Shown: in pieces, positions 15,317 through 24,292 of the stretch
Layout of the letters: each line of letters starts with the position of its first letter
Numbering within the stretch: the stretch's first letter is position 1
Assembly: GCF_900090235.1 (NCBI RefSeq)
Contig: NZ_LT607750.1
Coordinates: forward strand, 4,517,001 to 4,581,000
DNA length: 64,000 nt
Direction: 5' to 3'
From: Micromonospora echinaurantiaca
Lineage (GTDB): Bacteria; Actinomycetota; Actinomycetes; Mycobacteriales; Micromonosporaceae
Notes under the pieces: model-generated
The model's database searches: none
The model's input: only the letters and a program-made list of their open reading frames with translations
Told to the model about the DNA's origin: nothing
Made by a program: the position numbers and the translations under genes

Positions 15317-17080
15317 TCACGTCGGTGCGGACCGGAGCGTGTCCACGACCGGGCGCCGGGTGGCGACCATCGCGGGGATGGCGGCGAGTGCGGCGATGGC
15401 GAGCAGGACTCCGAGCGCGGTGGCGAGCAGCCAGGAACCGGGCGGGTACCGGACCTCGCCGGTGCTGACGACCTCGAGAAGCCCGATGCCGGCCGGGATC
15501 CCCGCGACGACGCCGGGTATGGCGGGAAGCAGTTGCGCCACCGCCAGGCCCACGCCGGCCTGCGTGGGCGTGGCGCCGAGCGTCCGCGCGACGGCCAGCG
15601 GCTGCCGGGCGTCGAGGACCGCGGTCCAGGTGCTCACGACGGCGTTGATAAGCGCGAGGACGCACAACACGACGATGACGACGAGCAGGGCCTGGTCCAT
15701 TCGCTCGCTGCGGGGATTGGCGAGTTCGGTGTAGCCGAGGTCGAAGTGTTCCACCCGGGCGTTGACCATGAGCATGGCGACGAGCGCGGTCATGGTGATC
15801 AGCGTGTTCACCGTGACCAGCCGGGCGCGGCGCGGCCGGCGCGCGTTGATCCGCACCCCGATCAGCAGAGCGGTGGGCAGCCGCCGCGACAGCCAGATAC
15901 GCCACCGCCGGCGTCGCGGTGGCGTCGCGGCGTCGGCCAGCGCGGGGACGGTGCTGCTGGCGGCGGCGCGCACCACCGGCACCAGAGTCGCCGCCACCGC
16001 GACCGCGAGGGCGAGGGCGGTGACGGCGATCACTGTGCGCAGGGCGGGGGGCTGGGCGTTGACGGAGCCGATGAGTCCGGCGCTGGGGCGGATCAGCACG
16101 GGTGCGGCGAACCAGCCCGCGGCCAGCCCCACCCCGGCGGCGGCAAGTCCGATCACGAGGTACTCGGCGAGGTGGACGACGGCGATCATGGCCGGTCCGG
16201 CGCCGACGGCCTTGAGCAGCCCCACCCGGCGGCGCTGACCGATGATCCGACCCGCGACGATGCCGGCTACGCCGGCCAGCGCAAGGCCGGTGAGCAGCCA
16301 GCTGCCGACGAGCAGCGTCATCCGCGCGTCGCCGTACAGCCGACCGTTGAGATAGCTGATCTCCTGCCAGGTGGTGAGGTGGGGGCCGACGTCGTACGTC
16401 GCGCTGGCCGCCGGGTCGGCGAGTCTGAGTTTGGCGGTGTACGACAGCGGCTGGCCGCCCGCGAGCGTGCCGATGTCGCCGCGGTCGACCCAGACCAGGC
16501 CGCCGCGCTCGACCAGGATGCTGCCCGGGTGGTGCCATCCGGCGTACGGGTACGTCGGTCTCGCGGCGGTGACGGCGGTTCCGATCACGCGCAGCGGATG
16601 ACCGTCGATGCTGACCGTGTCGCCGATGCGGATGTCGAGGGCGTCGGCGAAGGCACGCTCGACGACCACGCCGCCGGGGCGTACCCAGGTGCCGTCGGTC
16701 ACGGCGGGCCGGTCGACGGATACGGGTGCGGCGTCCCGGCCCTCGACGACGGTGTGCGCGGACGTGCCGCGGACCGTCATCGTCAGGTAGGCGATGGGGA
16801 ACGGACCGCTGTGCTCGGTGACGCCGGCCGCGGTGGTCAGCGAGGCCAGCTCATCGATCGCTGCCTGGCCGGTGGCCAGGGGCGTCACGGCCACGTCCGG
16901 GCCGGCGGTGGCCGTCCGGGTCTGCTGGTACGGCCGACCGGCGAGCTCGTTGAGGGCGAGGCCGATGGTCAACGTGGCGGTGGCGGCGGTGATGGCGGAC
17001 AGCAGCAGGACAGTCTCGGTCCGACGGCGGCGCAGGTCGCGCACCAGCAGCCGGCAGACGAGCAGCAGGCGGCCGGTCAC
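15317..17080 (-). CDS. FtsX-like ABC transporter permease
   Basis: The 587-residue protein has an N-terminal membrane helix (LRRRRTETVLLLSAITAATATLTIGL), a large extracytoplasmic domain (about 50-235) and a core of helices around 255-560 with the FtsX-type coupling segments IIGQRRRVGLLKAVGAGPAMI and ARQPLAVARTLGATPTQAGVGL. It thus holds a duplicated FtsX core, as in MacB/LolE-like exporters, all in one chain. It is encoded directly after the ATPase gene (one-base gap), so it completes an ABC exporter or membrane-remodelling complex controlled by the PadR gene upstream. Substrate unknown. Confidence 0.85.
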   Translation of the reverse strand: MTGRLLLVCRLLVRDLRRRRTETVLLLSAITAATATLTIGLALNELAGRPYQQTRTATAGPDVAVTPLATGQAAIDELASLTTAAGVTEHSGPFPIAYLTMTVRGTSAHTVVEGRDAAPVSVDRPAVTDGTWVRPGGVVVERAFADALDIRIGDTVSIDGHPLRVIGTAVTAARPTYPYAGWHHPGSILVERGGLVWVDRGDIGTLAGGQPLSYTAKLRLADPAASATYDVGPHLTTWQEISYLNGRLYGDARMTLLVGSWLLTGLALAGVAGIVAGRIIGQRRRVGLLKAVGAGPAMIAVVHLAEYLVIGLAAAGVGLAAGWFAAPVLIRPSAGLIGSVNAQPPALRTVIAVTALALAVAVAATLVPVVRAAASSTVPALADAATPPRRRRWRIWLSRRLPTALLIGVRINARRPRRARLVTVNTLITMTALVAMLMVNARVEHFDLGYTELANPRSERMDQALLVVIVVLCVLALINAVVSTWTAVLDARQPLAVARTLGATPTQAGVGLAVAQLLPAIPGVVAGIPAGIGLLEVVSTGEVRYPPGSWLLATALGVLLAIAALAAIPAMVATRRPVVDTLRSAPT

Positions 17081-17081
17081 C

Positions 17082-17798
17082 TCAGCGCCGCCCGTCGCAT
17101 ACGGCGCCGGCGAGTCGGTTGTCGTCGACGAACGCGCCGTCGCGCATGGCGATCACCCGGTCGGCGACCGCCGCGATGCGGGCGTCGTGGGTGACCACCA
17201 CCAGGGTCTGCCCCGCCGTGCGCAGTTCCTCGAACAGCCGCAGCACCTCCAGGGTGGCGGCGCTGTCCAGGCTGCCGGTGGGTTCGTCGGCCAGCACCAC
17301 CAGCGGCTCGTTGCTCAACGCGCGGGCGATGGCGACCCGCTGGCGCTGCCCACCGGACAGCGCCGAGGGAAGGTGCGCGGCGCGGTCGGCCAGCCCGACC
17401 CGGTCCAGCAGATACATCGCCCGCTTGCGGGCCCGTCCCGGTGACTGGCCGGCCAGCAGCGCGGCCAGCTCGACGTTCTCCACCGCGGTCAGCTCGTCCA
17501 TGAGGTGGAACGACTGGAAGACGAACCCGATCCGGTCGCGCCGCAGCCGGGCCAGGGCCCGCTCGCTCATCGTGTCCACCCGGGACCCGGCCAGCCACAC
17601 CTGCCCGCCGGTCGGGCGTTGCAGCCCGCCGAGCAGATGCAGCAGGGTGGACTTGCCGCAGCCGCTGGGCCCCATCACCGCCAGCGCCTGCCCGGCCGGC
17701 ACGTCCAGGTCGACCTCGTCGACCGCGCGGACCAGCGCCCGCTCGTCGCCGTACCGCATGCTCAGCCCGCGCGCCTGCAACACCGTCGACCCGGTCAC
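17082..17798 (-). CDS. ABC transporter ATP-binding protein (MacB/LolD type)
   Basis: The 238-residue ATPase has Walker A GPSGCGKST, Q-loop FVFQSFHLMDELT, signature LSGGQRQRVA, Walker B LVVLADEPTG and the H-loop THD. The TVLQARGLSMRYGDERALVRAVDEVDLDV start and LGGLQRPTGGQVWLAG segment are typical of LolD/MacB ATPases that work with FtsX-like permeases. GTG 17798 overlaps the PadR stop by four bases and the gene is followed immediately by the permease gene, giving a padR-ATPase-permease operon. Confidence 0.92.
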   Translation of the reverse strand: MTGSTVLQARGLSMRYGDERALVRAVDEVDLDVPAGQALAVMGPSGCGKSTLLHLLGGLQRPTGGQVWLAGSRVDTMSERALARLRRDRIGFVFQSFHLMDELTAVENVELAALLAGQSPGRARKRAMYLLDRVGLADRAAHLPSALSGGQRQRVAIARALSNEPLVVLADEPTGSLDSAATLEVLRLFEELRTAGQTLVVVTHDARIAAVADRVIAMRDGAFVDDNRLAGAVCDGRR

Positions 17799-18334
17799 GC
17801 CCCCGCCTTCCGTCCGGTCCGATCAAGCCCGGTCCAGCGGCGTTCACACGCCTCCAGCCAGTCCAGGTCCGCCCGCAGCCGCAGCACGACACCCTCCAGC
17901 AGCAACCCGGCGTCCGGTTCCACCGACCGGTCCAACGCGGCCCGCTGGGCGTCGCGCAACCGGCGCAGCACCTCACGCCGCTGCGCGTCGACCAGGGCCA
18001 CCGGATCTGCCAGCCGGGCGGCCGCGGCGGCCACCAGCTTGAGATGGAACTCGGCGAGGTCCGGCTTCGGCCAGTGCACCTCGGTCAGCCAGGCGGCGAC
18101 CCGCTGCTGCCCCTCCGGGGTCAACGCGTACACCCGGCGTTCGGGCCGGTCCGGCAGGCCCTCGGCCCGCTGCGAGGTCACCAGCCCGGCCTTGGCCAGC
18201 CGGGCCAGCGTCACGTAGATCTGCCCGGCGTTCATCGCCTCGCCCAGCGGGCCGAGCGCGGTCCGCATCCGGCTGCGCAGCTCGTACCCGTGCGCCGGTT
18301 CCTTCGCCAGCATGGCCAGCACCACGTCCTGCAC
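17795..18334 (-). CDS. PadR-family transcriptional regulator
   Basis: The 179-residue regulator has an N-terminal winged helix (VVLAMLAKEPAHGYELRSRM, GQIYVTLARLAKAGLV, ERRVYALTPEGQQRV) and a PadR C-terminal helical domain. Such regulators often repress multidrug-type ABC genes and respond to antimicrobial compounds. GTG 18334 has AAGGGG eight bases upstream. It is the first gene of the operon with the ABC ATPase and permease, and a palindrome at 18357-18384 just upstream is its likely operator. Confidence 0.9.
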   Translation of the reverse strand: MQDVVLAMLAKEPAHGYELRSRMRTALGPLGEAMNAGQIYVTLARLAKAGLVTSQRAEGLPDRPERRVYALTPEGQQRVAAWLTEVHWPKPDLAEFHLKLVAAAAARLADPVALVDAQRREVLRRLRDAQRAALDRSVEPDAGLLLEGVVLRLRADLDWLEACERRWTGLDRTGRKAGA

Positions 18335-18356
18335 CCGGCAACCCCTTCGAGTCGAT

Positions 18357-18384
18357 CGCTAATAGATAGCCGTTAGCTATAGCG
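18357..18384. promoter_or_regulatory. PadR operator candidate
   Basis: A 28-bp imperfect palindrome has outer arms CGCTA/TAGCG (18357-18361, 18380-18384) and an inner pair ATAGC-N5-GCTAT (18366-18380). It is AT-rich against the background and starts 23 bp upstream of the padR start codon, as expected for autorepression. Confidence 0.65.
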
Positions 18385-18648
18385 CTGTCAAGCCGGCGGC
18401 GGGGTGTGCGGACGCGGTCGGCCAGCAACCTGAGGGCGTGCCCGGGCGCTTCGACCCGCAGCCGTTCCGGGCGCACCTCGGCACGACCGCGAGCGGCTGG
18501 TCAGGCCCGGAAGGCCGCGGATGTCGGCGGGGTGCCGGTCGAGGTTCGTGCGGGCGCCCGGTCGTGGCGCGGGTGGTTCGCGGGTCGGCGAGCACAGCGG
18601 TCAGCCGCCCCGGCGGCTGTTCATCGTCCGGTCGCGGTCGCGAAAGGC

Positions 18649-18682
18649 AGCGGGCCCGTCACCGGTCGGTGACGGGCCCGCT
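18649..18682 (-). terminator. Rho-independent-type terminator of the Gly-Cys-Val tRNA operon
   Basis: Perfect 15-bp arms AGCGGGCCCGTCACC and GGTGACGGGCCCGCT enclose a 4-nt loop. On the minus strand the stem is followed by GCCTTTCG, a weak T-run. It lies just downstream of tRNA-Val. Confidence 0.8.
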
Positions 18683-18692
18683 GTACTTCTGG

Positions 18693-18764
18693 TGGGCGAT
18701 ACTGGGTTTGAACCAGTGACCTCTTCCGTGTCAAGGAAGCGCGCTCCCACTGCGCCAATCGCCC
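18693..18764 (-). tRNA. tRNA-Val (GAC), second copy
   Basis: Base-for-base identical to the tRNA at 8073-8144, with anticodon loop TTGACAC on the minus strand. It is last in the Gly-Cys-Val cluster. Confidence 0.95.
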
Positions 18765-18776
18765 GCGTCTGTGTCG

Positions 18777-18847
18777 AGGTGGGGACGGGATTTGAACCCG
18801 CGTACACGGCTTTGCAGGCCGTTGCCTCGCCTCTCGGCCACCCCACC
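18777..18847 (-). tRNA. tRNA-Cys (GCA)
   Basis: Minus-strand cloverleaf: acceptor GGTGGGG/CCCCACC, anticodon stem ACGGC/GCCGT with loop CTGCAAA, and T-arm GGGTTCAAATCCC. The discriminator is U, as required for Cys. It lies between tRNA-Gly and tRNA-Val; the first cluster lacks it. Confidence 0.95.
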
Positions 18848-18881
18848 GAGGTTGCCCCCGTCATGCGTGGCGGCAGCTCCG

Positions 18882-18954
18882 AGCGGACGACGGGATTCGA
18901 ACCCGCGACCCTCACCTTGGCAAGGTGATGCGCTACCAGCTGCGCTACGTCCGC
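18882..18954 (-). tRNA. tRNA-Gly (GCC), second copy
   Basis: Identical to 8182-8254, anticodon loop TTGCCAA. It is the first gene of the cluster, and the upstream flank also resembles that of the first copy. Confidence 0.95.
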
Positions 18955-18987
18955 GTTGCCCCCGGCATTCCCCGGTGACGGATGAGA

Positions 18988-19017
18988 ACTTTAGCCGAGC
19001 CGGCGGAGGGTTGCCAA
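18988..19017 (-). promoter_or_regulatory. Promoter of the Gly-Cys-Val tRNA operon
   Basis: Minus-strand -35 TTGGCA (19012-19017) and -10 TAAAGT (18988-18993) are 18 bp apart and lie about 34 bp upstream of tRNA-Gly. Confidence 0.65.
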
Positions 19018-19236
19018 CTCGGGGGGCGACTCGGCGCGTCCGTGTCGGTCCACCCACCCCCCAAAGCTTCCTAGGAGGATCTCCGGGCCCCGGCCGGCCG
19101 CGAGCGCCGATCCTAGCAAGGCAATGACCGACGACAATTCGTGATTCACGTTTTCGCAGGTCAGGAAGTGTCCGACATCCGACTTTAGGAGCGCGGCAGG
19201 CCGATTCGGTAACGCGCCGTGTTCGGGTGAATGGGC

Positions 19237-19242
19237 TACGGT
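19237..19242 (+). promoter_or_regulatory. -10 element of leaderless tetR promoter
   Basis: TACGGT is followed by seven bases and the GTG start at 19250, with no Shine-Dalgarno sequence. Confidence 0.4.
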
Positions 19243-19249
19243 AACGGGC

Positions 19250-19852
19250 GTGACGAGACGTGCGGCCGAGATCCGCCTGGATGCCCTGCTGCGCACCGCC
19301 TGCGACGTGATCGCCGAACGTGGCCTGGCCAACACCCGGACGGCCGACGTCGCACAGGCCGCCGGAGTGAGCCAGGCACTGGTCTTCTACCACTTCGCCA
19401 CCAAGGACCGGCTGCTCGCCCAGGCGTTCGCGTACGCCGCCGAGCAGGACCTGGCCCGGCTCGACGCGGTGATCCGGTCCAGCGCCCCGCCACTGACCAA
19501 GCTGCGCCGGATCCTCAAGATCTACACCCCGGCCGGGCGGACCATCTCCTGGGCCATGTGGATCGACGGTTGGGCCGAGTCGCTGCGTACCCCCGAGCTG
19601 GAGAAGGTCTCCCGCCGGCTCGACCTGCGCTGGCGGGAGGACCTGGCCACGGTGATCGCCGACGGGGTCCGCGACGGCACCTTCGAGTGTGCCGACCCGG
19701 CCGGCGCGGCCTGGCGGATCAGCGCGGTGATGGACGGCCTGGCGGTGCAGCTGGCGGTGCACGACCGGGTGATCTCCCGCCGGCAGTTCACCGAGTGGGT
19801 CCGCCTGGTCACCGCCCGGGAACTCGGCCTCGACCCCACCGAGCTGGACTGA
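19250..19852 (+). CDS. TetR-family regulator (BetI-like)
   Basis: The 200-residue regulator has an HTH in residues 8-55 (LLRTACDVIAERGLANTRTADVAQAAGVSQALVFYHF) and a C-terminal domain in the BetI/TetR_C_6 style (WAMWIDGWAESLRTPELEKVSRRLDLRWRED). It converges on the AlkB gene and ends 57 bp from it. It does not share the alkB promoter region, so control of alkB is possible but not shown. Confidence 0.88.
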   Translation: MTRRAAEIRLDALLRTACDVIAERGLANTRTADVAQAAGVSQALVFYHFATKDRLLAQAFAYAAEQDLARLDAVIRSSAPPLTKLRRILKIYTPAGRTISWAMWIDGWAESLRTPELEKVSRRLDLRWREDLATVIADGVRDGTFECADPAGAAWRISAVMDGLAVQLAVHDRVISRRQFTEWVRLVTARELGLDPTELD

Positions 19853-19909
19853 TCTCCGCCGAGCCGGCCCGCGGACCACCGGCTCACGGCGCCGGAGCGG
19901 CCGGCGGGG

Positions 19910-21097
19910 CTAGCGGTCGGCGAGGCTGGCGGCGCGCCGCCGGTGCCGCTCGCGCAGCCGGGCCAGGGCCGGCGGGTGCACGTTGGCCCGCTCGATGTCG
20001 CCGGCGTAGTGCTCGATCACCCGGTGGTCCATCATCCGCCGCCAGAGCGGCGGCACCAGCGCGGCGACCACCATGGTCGCGTAGCCGGCGGGCAGCTGCG
20101 GCGAGCTGTCGAAGCTGCGCAGCGTCTGGTAGCGGCGCAGCGGGTTGGCGTGGTGGTCGCTGTGCCGCTGGAGCTGGAAGAGGAACACGTTGGTGACCAC
20201 CCGGTCGCTGTTCCAGCTGTGCCGCGGGTCGACCTTCTCGTACCGGCCGGCCGCGGTCCGCCACCGGGCCAGCCCGTAGTGCTCCAGGTAGTTGACCGCC
20301 TCCAGCAGGGAGAACCCGACCAACGCCTGGAGCAGCAGGAACGGCAGCACCCCCGGGCCGAACGCGACGACCAGCGCCGCGAACAGCGCGACCGTCATGG
20401 CCCAGGCGTTGAGCACCTCGTTGCGCCAGGTCCACGGCGACCGGCCGCGGATCCGGAACCGGCCGGTCTCCAACCGCCAGGCCGAGCGCAGGCTGCCGAC
20501 GACGGTACGCGGCCAGAACCGCCAGAAGCTCTCCCCCAGCCGCGCGCTGGCCGGGTCCTCCGGGGTGGCCACCCGCACGTGGTGGCCCCGGTTGTGCTCG
20601 ACGTGGAAGTGCCCGTACCCGGTCGGCGCGAGGGCCACCTTGGACAGCCAGCGCTCCAGCCGCTCCCGCTTGTGGCCCAGCTCGTGCGCGGTGTTGATGG
20701 CGATGCCGTCGACCACTCCCGCGGTGAGCACCAGGCCGGCGGCGCCGAACAGGGAGAGGCCGCCGTCGACCCAGACCGCGCAGCAGAGCACCAGCGCGGC
20801 GTACTGGGCGGGCAGGTAGAGGTAGGTGAGCCAGCGGTAGTAGCCGTCGGCCGCCAACTCGGGCACGGCCGCCTCCGGCGGGTTGGCCCGGTCGTCGCCG
20901 ATCAGCAGGTCGACGACCGGGATCAGGCCGAAGACGATGGCCGGGGTGAGCCACCAGGCCCAGCCGCCGTCGGTGCCCCGCCACGTCGCGTAGCCGAGGA
21001 AGGGCAGCGCCGGGACGAGCAGAGCCAGCGGCCAGAACGGCCGGCGCGGGTCGCGCCAGCGGCCAGCGGGGACGGTCGCGCGGACACCGGTCGCCAT
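19910..21097 (-). CDS. alkB: Alkane 1-monooxygenase (AlkB-type membrane di-iron hydroxylase)
   Basis: The 395-residue integral membrane enzyme hydroxylates terminal carbons of alkanes or similar chains, using electrons from rubredoxin. All histidine clusters are intact: H138ELGH142, E167HNRGHH173, LQRHSDHH (His312, 315, 316) and NYLEHYG (His273). Six or so membrane helices are seen between residues 20 and 265. ATG 21097 follows GGAGG. The frame stays open far upstream to 24343, but that part is antisense to the M36 gene and not coding. No rubredoxin domain is fused and no rubredoxin or reductase gene is adjacent, so electron partners are encoded elsewhere. Confidence 0.92.
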   Translation of the reverse strand: MATGVRATVPAGRWRDPRRPFWPLALLVPALPFLGYATWRGTDGGWAWWLTPAIVFGLIPVVDLLIGDDRANPPEAAVPELAADGYYRWLTYLYLPAQYAALVLCCAVWVDGGLSLFGAAGLVLTAGVVDGIAINTAHELGHKRERLERWLSKVALAPTGYGHFHVEHNRGHHVRVATPEDPASARLGESFWRFWPRTVVGSLRSAWRLETGRFRIRGRSPWTWRNEVLNAWAMTVALFAALVVAFGPGVLPFLLLQALVGFSLLEAVNYLEHYGLARWRTAAGRYEKVDPRHSWNSDRVVTNVFLFQLQRHSDHHANPLRRYQTLRSFDSSPQLPAGYATMVVAALVPPLWRRMMDHRVIEHYAGDIERANVHPPALARLRERHRRRAASLADR

Positions 21098-21145
21098 CGT
21101 CAACCTCCGATCCGGGGACTGTCCCGACCCTGACACCGGAGGGGC

Positions 21146-21176
21146 CTCTTTACAAGACTCTCGCTTTTGTAAAGAG
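21146..21176. promoter_or_regulatory. Large palindrome upstream of alkB
   Basis: CTCTTTACAA (21146-21155) and TTGTAAAGAG (21167-21176) form perfect 10-bp arms with an 11-bp spacer, AT-rich in a GC-rich setting, 49 bp upstream of the alkB ATG and 132 bp upstream of the divergent M36 protease. It is a probable operator. Confidence 0.65.
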
Positions 21177-21307
21177 CCTGGCCGCGAAAACGGACAGTCG
21201 TCGACCTTGTCGCCACCGTCACCGGCTGGTATCCACAAATGCGCATGCGTCACCGCGCTGCACCGGCCGGCGAAGGGCCGGCCATCCCGCTCCCACGAGG
21301 AGGACCC

Positions 21308-24238
21308 GTGGCACAACCGGAGTGGACACCCTGGATGAGCCGGCGCCGACGCCGGCTCATCCCCGTTCTGGCAGCGACCGCGGTGGTCGCCGCCCTGCTT
21401 CCCGCCGGCCCCGGCGCCGCCGCGCCCGCCGGCGGCGGCGCCACCGAGGAACGGCGCTCCGGCCCGTTCGCCGAGGGCCACCAGCACGCCGACGTGGACA
21501 ACCGCGCCGGCAGCGCGGCCCCGGACGCCCGCCAGCGCGGGCTGGGCCGCAAGGCCGACCCGGACGTGCGGTGGAACCGGCTGGGCACCCCGCACGCGCT
21601 CGGCCCCGGCCGCGCCCCGCTCGCCACCGGCCTGCCGGCCGACCCGGAGGCGGCGGCCCGCGCCTACCTGACCGGCAACCAGGACCTCTTCGGCCTCGAC
21701 GCGGCCGACGTCGCCGCGATGGACCGGCTGCTGGTCCGGCCGGTCGGCACCGGCGCGGTGGTCACCCTGCGGCAGCGCTTCGGTGACCTGCCGGCCGGGC
21801 ACGACGGCCTGGTCACCGTCGCTGTCGCCGACGGCACGGTGCTGTCGGTGAGCTCCTCGCTGGCCCGCGACGCGGCGGCGCCGGCGCCGGCCACCCTCAC
21901 CGAGGAGCAGGCGTACGCGGCCGCGCTGGCCGACGCCGGCCTGGACCCGGCCGCGGTACGCAGCCACACCGTGCACCGGGTCGCCGTGCCCACCCCGCTC
22001 GACGGGGCCCGGGACGCGTACGAGGTGACCCTGATCGGCGCCGACGCCGATCACCCGACCGCCTACACCACCTACGTCGACGGGATCACCGGTCAGGTGC
22101 TGGTCCGCGAGGACCTGGTCGACTACGACTCGGACAACCCCAGCTGGGCGGTGTTCCCGGCCACCCCGCCCCGCGACCTCGGCCCCGGGGTGGACCCGCG
22201 GGTGCGCTGGTGCGGCGACCCGGCACCGGGCTGCCAGGCGGCGTTCCGCGACCCGGCCACCGGGCAGCCGTGGGACGTCGACGCGGCCACCGGCACGCCG
22301 ACCCTCACCTCGCGGGGCAACTCGGCCAACACGGTGCGCTCCTGGGGCGCCGGCACCCCGGTCGTCCCGGCCACGGAGAGTCCGGAACGCCGCTACGAGT
22401 ACCCGTTCACCGACCAGTGGCACCAGGCCCGGTGCAACCCCGAGGTGTTCACCTCCGCCCAGCGCAACGACGACGACGCGGCGATCGCCAACCTCTTCGC
22501 CATGCACAACCGGATGCATGACTGGGCCTGGCACCTCGGCTTCACCGAGGCGACCTGGAACCTGCAGGCGGTCAACCTGACCCCGGACGGCCTGGGCGGG
22601 GACGCCGAGCAGGGCCGCGCCCAGCAGGGCGCGCTGAGTGGCAACCGGAACAACGCTAACCAGGGCACGCCGCGCGACGGCCTGCCGCCGACCACCAACA
22701 TGTACCTGTGGCAGCCGCAGGCCGGCGGCCCGTACCCGCCGTGCGTGGACGGCGACTACGACATGACGGTGATCGGGCACGAGTACACCCACGCCATCAC
22801 CAACCGCATGATCGCTGGCCCGAACAGCGGCATCGGCGGGCACCAGGGCGGTTCGATGGGTGAGTCGTGGAGCGACCTGCTCGCCGCGGAGTACCTGTTC
22901 CAGCACGGGCTGCGCGCCCCGGGCGAGACGCCGTACATCACCGGCGGGTACGTCACCGGCAACCTGGTCAGCGGCATCCGCAACCACGACTTCAGCCGCA
23001 GCCCGCTGAACTACTCCGACGTCGGCTACAACACCGGCGGCCCGGCGGTGCACGCCGACGGCGAGATCTGGAGCGCCACCAACTTCCGGGTCCGGGCCGC
23101 GCTGATGAAGCGGTATGGCGTGGGCACCCCGCAGCGGCAGCTCGACTGCGCGCTCGGCAAGGTGCCGGTCGAGCAGTGCCCGGGCAACCGGCGCTGGGCG
23201 CAGCTGGTCTTCGACTCGTTCCTGCTGCAGGCCGCCAGCCAGGTGAGCATGCTCGACATGCGGGACAACATGCTCACCGCCGACCTGCTCCGCTTCGGCG
23301 GCGCCAACCAGGACCTGATCTGGGCCGAGTTCGCCCGCTCCGGGATGGGCCGGGACGCCGCCACCAACGGCGCCTCCGACACCGACCCGACGCCGAGCTT
23401 CGCCGCCCCGAACGCGGACAACGCGCTGCTCACCCTCCGACCGAAGGGCGACAGCGCCGACGCGCCGATCCGGGTGTACGTCGGGGCGTACGAGGCGCGG
23501 GCGGTGCCGGTGGCCGACACCGACCCGGCCACCCCGCTGCCGGACACCGTCGAGCTGGTGCCCGGCACCTACCAGTTGCTCGCCGTCGCGCCCGGCTTCG
23601 GTCACCAGCGGCTGACCGTGGTCGCCAAGGCCGGCAAGGAGGGCTACGTCGACCTGCGGATGAGCCGTAACCTGGCGTCCACCGCGTCCGGCGCGACGAT
23701 CACCGGGGACGGGGTCAACCTGGACCGGATCGCCGACGACACCGAGGCGACCAACTGGGCCTCGCTGGACGGGGTGGCCGGCCGGCAGGTCACCGTGGCG
23801 CTGCCCGGGGACGCGCCGCAGGTGGTGAAGCGGGTGAACGTCAGCGCCATGCTGCGCCCGACGATCGCCGGTGACGCCGACCCGGGCAGCCAGAACTCGC
23901 TCAGCGCGTTGCGGTCGTTCGCGGTGTCGGCGTGCAACGCGAAGACCACCGACTGCGCGGATCCGGCGAACTGGCAGCGGATCTACACCAGCGCGGCGGA
24001 CGCCTTCCCGGGTGGGGCGTACCGGGCCTACGTGCGGGACATCAACCTGCGCGAGTTCCGGGTGCCCACCACGCTCGCCACCCACCTGCGGCTGGAGGTG
24101 CTGGCCAGCCAGTGCACCGGCGGCCCGGCCTACGCCGGTGAGCAGGACGACGATCCGGCCACGACGACCGACTGCGCGACCGCCAGCCCGGCGCGCGACC
24201 AGGTGCGGATCGCCGAGTTCCAGGCGTTCTCGAAGTGA
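21308..24238 (+). CDS. Secreted fungalysin-type (M36) zinc metalloprotease
   Basis: The 976-residue preproenzyme has a signal peptide (RRRRR then a hydrophobic stretch LIPVLAATAVVAALL, cleavage near AAAP), an FTP/PepSY-like propeptide (about 90-280, PEAAARAYLTGNQDLFGL) and an M36 catalytic domain. The zinc site is H491EYTH495 with third ligand E519 in GSMGESWSDLLAAEY. The C-terminal part (about 780-976) has a beta-rich segment with GDGVNLDRIADDTEATNWAS, probably a substrate- or wall-binding domain. GTG 21308 is chosen for GAGGAGG directly upstream; the ATG at 21239 has no ribosome site. It probably degrades external protein. Confidence 0.88.
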   Translation: MAQPEWTPWMSRRRRRLIPVLAATAVVAALLPAGPGAAAPAGGGATEERRSGPFAEGHQHADVDNRAGSAAPDARQRGLGRKADPDVRWNRLGTPHALGPGRAPLATGLPADPEAAARAYLTGNQDLFGLDAADVAAMDRLLVRPVGTGAVVTLRQRFGDLPAGHDGLVTVAVADGTVLSVSSSLARDAAAPAPATLTEEQAYAAALADAGLDPAAVRSHTVHRVAVPTPLDGARDAYEVTLIGADADHPTAYTTYVDGITGQVLVREDLVDYDSDNPSWAVFPATPPRDLGPGVDPRVRWCGDPAPGCQAAFRDPATGQPWDVDAATGTPTLTSRGNSANTVRSWGAGTPVVPATESPERRYEYPFTDQWHQARCNPEVFTSAQRNDDDAAIANLFAMHNRMHDWAWHLGFTEATWNLQAVNLTPDGLGGDAEQGRAQQGALSGNRNNANQGTPRDGLPPTTNMYLWQPQAGGPYPPCVDGDYDMTVIGHEYTHAITNRMIAGPNSGIGGHQGGSMGESWSDLLAAEYLFQHGLRAPGETPYITGGYVTGNLVSGIRNHDFSRSPLNYSDVGYNTGGPAVHADGEIWSATNFRVRAALMKRYGVGTPQRQLDCALGKVPVEQCPGNRRWAQLVFDSFLLQAASQVSMLDMRDNMLTADLLRFGGANQDLIWAEFARSGMGRDAATNGASDTDPTPSFAAPNADNALLTLRPKGDSADAPIRVYVGAYEARAVPVADTDPATPLPDTVELVPGTYQLLAVAPGFGHQRLTVVAKAGKEGYVDLRMSRNLASTASGATITGDGVNLDRIADDTEATNWASLDGVAGRQVTVALPGDAPQVVKRVNVSAMLRPTIAGDADPGSQNSLSALRSFAVSACNAKTTDCADPANWQRIYTSAADAFPGGAYRAYVRDINLREFRVPTTLATHLRLEVLASQCTGGPAYAGEQDDDPATTTDCATASPARDQVRIAEFQAFSK

Positions 24239-24292
24239 CGCCGCCCGGGGCCGGTCGGCGCGCGCCGGCCGGCCCCGGGACACCGGCCGCCC

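Noticed and set aside
18385..18648. Gene remnant in the gap upstream of padR
   Set aside because: Several short frames exist on both strands, none with a ribosome site, domain or coupling.
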